Positions 6,384 to 7,289 of a stretch of DNA of 7,289 bases are shown piece after piece; the first letter of the stretch is position 1; every line of letters starts with the position of its first letter. The notes beneath the pieces were generated by a model. That model saw only the letters and a program-made list of their open reading frames with translations. It searched no databases and was not told the DNA's origin. Origin of the DNA: Syntrophaceae bacterium CG2_30_49_12. GTDB taxonomy: Bacteria; Desulfobacterota; Syntrophia; Syntrophales; CG2-30-49-12. Both the position numbers and the translations under genes were made by a program. The stretch is from the NCBI GenBank assembly GCA_001873675.1, contig MNZP01000028.1:1-7289 (forward strand). Direction: 5' to 3'.

Positions 6384-7289
6384 TTAAGTTCCTCTTCTTC
6401 CCGAAAGAGGAGAAGAGGAAGACAGAAGGTGTTCATAGACCATCTCCACATTTTTTGCCACCACCTCCCAGGTGTTGGCAAGGGCCGTCTGATAGGCTTC
6501 CTGCCCCATCCTGATTCTTAATTTTCCATCCAGCAACAAACTGATCAGACCGGCAATCTCGTCGGCGCCCATTTCCTCCTCCACAATGAAACCATTGTCA
6601 CCATGTCTGACCAGGTCTTTAGCCCCCACCTTAGAGCTGACGATAACAGGTAGAGATGCAGCCATCGCCTCCAGTACAGCCATGCCAAAAGTATCGAACT
6701 TTGAGAGCATGGTGTAAATATCGGAGGCAAGGTAGATTTGTGCAAGCTTCTCCTTCTCGATGAGGCCGGCAAATATGATATCTTCTCCTATCCCCATCTC
6801 CTTTGCAAGGCGGGTATATTTTTTCCCATCACCCTTGCCGACCACCAGTAACTTAACTTTGTCCGACCGGTTTGCTGTCTTTAGCCTGGCCAGCGCTCCC
6901 ATAAGCCTCTCCAGACCCTTGATCTCGAAATTCATGGAGACAAATAGAATGACCGTATCCATAGGATCAATCCCGAAATGTTCCCTTATTTCATAGCGGC
7001 AGAGCTGCCTATCAAAGGCAGCAAACTTCTCTATGTCAACACCTGGATGGATAACCTGAATCTGATAAGGATCGAGACGGTATTCCTCAAGAAACATCTC
7101 CCTTGTCATGTTTGAGACGGGCAGGAACATGGTGCACCTGCTGCTACTTATCAGTTTTCTTTCAACCCAGCTTGTGCCATAGTCAAAGAGGCTCATGGCC
7201 TTCTTGCGAACATCACGGACCCACATACGATGGGGAGTGCAGTGCATCGTAAAGATATCGGCATGGAATACCCTGTCATGGGCATGGAT
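6384..7289 (-). CDS. GT4-family glycosyltransferase, N-terminus outside window
   Basis: A GT-B fold retaining glycosyltransferase that transfers a sugar from a nucleotide donor, probably for lipopolysaccharide or another surface glycan. The open frame continues to the window edge without a stop, and the residues before the internal ATG at 7247 (IHAHDRVFHADIFT) look like family sequence, so the true start lies beyond 7289. Visible features are PVSNMTREMF with IQVIHPGVDIEKF (interdomain region), ILFVSMNFEIKGLERLMGAL (donor domain start), KLLVVGKGDG, IIFAGLIEKEKLAQIYLASDIYTMLS, and FDTFGMAVLEAMAASLPVIVS. The last is the E-x7-E region with D in place of the first glutamate. The HAHDRVFHADIF segment recalls WaaG-like LPS core transferases. 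The final SSSSPLSGRRGT is encoded by a palindrome and may be non-native. It lies 82 bp upstream of the synthetase gene and need not share its role. Confidence 0.88.
   Translation of the reverse strand: MHAHDRVFHADIFTMHCTPHRMWVRDVRKKAMSLFDYGTSWVERKLISSSRCTMFLPVSNMTREMFLEEYRLDPYQIQVIHPGVDIEKFAAFDRQLCRYEIREHFGIDPMDTVILFVSMNFEIKGLERLMGALARLKTANRSDKVKLLVVGKGDGKKYTRLAKEMGIGEDIIFAGLIEKEKLAQIYLASDIYTMLSKFDTFGMAVLEAMAASLPVIVSSKVGAKDLVRHGDNGFIVEEEMGADEIAGLISLLLDGKLRIRMGQEAYQTALANTWEVVAKNVEMVYEHLLSSSSPLSGRRGT
6389..6420 (-). repeat. Palindrome at the 3' end of the glycosyltransferase gene
   Basis: TTCCTCTTCT (6389-6398) and AGAAGAGGAA (6411-6420) form a perfect 10-bp inverted repeat with a 12-nt loop, ending 3 bp from the stop codon at 6384-6386. 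It encodes most of the low-complexity C-terminal tail. No strong T-run follows on the - strand, so intrinsic termination is doubtful. It may be another small dispersed repeat that has replaced the gene end. Confidence 0.5.

Noticed and set aside
6389..6420. Strong intrinsic terminator of the glycosyltransferase gene
   Set aside because: The stem is A/T-mixed and lies inside the coding end, and no T-run follows on the transcribed strand.

Overview
The window looks like a chromosomal stretch of an anaerobic, fatty-acid or aromatic-acid metabolising bacterium, most likely of the Desulfobacterota (former Deltaproteobacteria) type. This is inference. It rests on the mix of an FHA-GAF-sigma54 activator, an archaeal-type cofactor-independent phosphoglycerate mutase, an acyl-CoA synthetase next to a crotonase, a relic of a MmgE/PrpD protein, and abundant small palindromic repeats. 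No rRNA, tRNA, CRISPR array or phage gene was seen.

Layout. About 1-636 is a compact IS200-type insertion sequence: matched left and right end hairpins, a ribosome-binding site buried in a 5' hairpin, and an intact 144-aa Y1 (HUH) transposase on the + strand. It sits inside a sigma54-dependent activator gene on the - strand (native part about 637-2256). The activator keeps its FHA, GAF and AAA+ domains but is cut at the end of AAA+, in the WPNNIRE motif, so the DNA-binding helix-turn-helix is separated from it. A 121-bp palindromic repeat with perfect 12-bp terminal inverted repeats (2272-2392) lies just upstream of the activator. It abuts a + strand remnant (2395-2718) of the C-terminus of a MmgE/PrpD-family protein.

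From 2741 to the right edge four genes all run on the - strand, in transcription order: a GT4 glycosyltransferase (5' end outside the window), an AMP-binding acyl-CoA synthetase, an enoyl-CoA hydratase/crotonase, and apgM. The last two are 24 bp apart and look co-transcribed. A synthetase plus a hydratase fits activation of an acid to its CoA thioester followed by a beta-oxidation-type hydration. apgM is a glycolysis/gluconeogenesis enzyme and appears to be a passenger.

The recurring theme is gene ends eroded by small repeats or mobile DNA. The regulator is cut by the IS. The MmgE/PrpD gene is reduced to its tail beside the 121-bp repeat. The acyl-CoA synthetase stops exactly at the edge of a C-rich palindrome (4798-4848) and so lacks the C-terminal motif with the catalytic lysine. 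I found no convincing new multi-gene system. The most interesting items are the truncated and motif-deviant synthetase, and a perfect 14-nt complementarity within the IS between the loop of the RBS-masking hairpin and the region just before the right-end hairpin.
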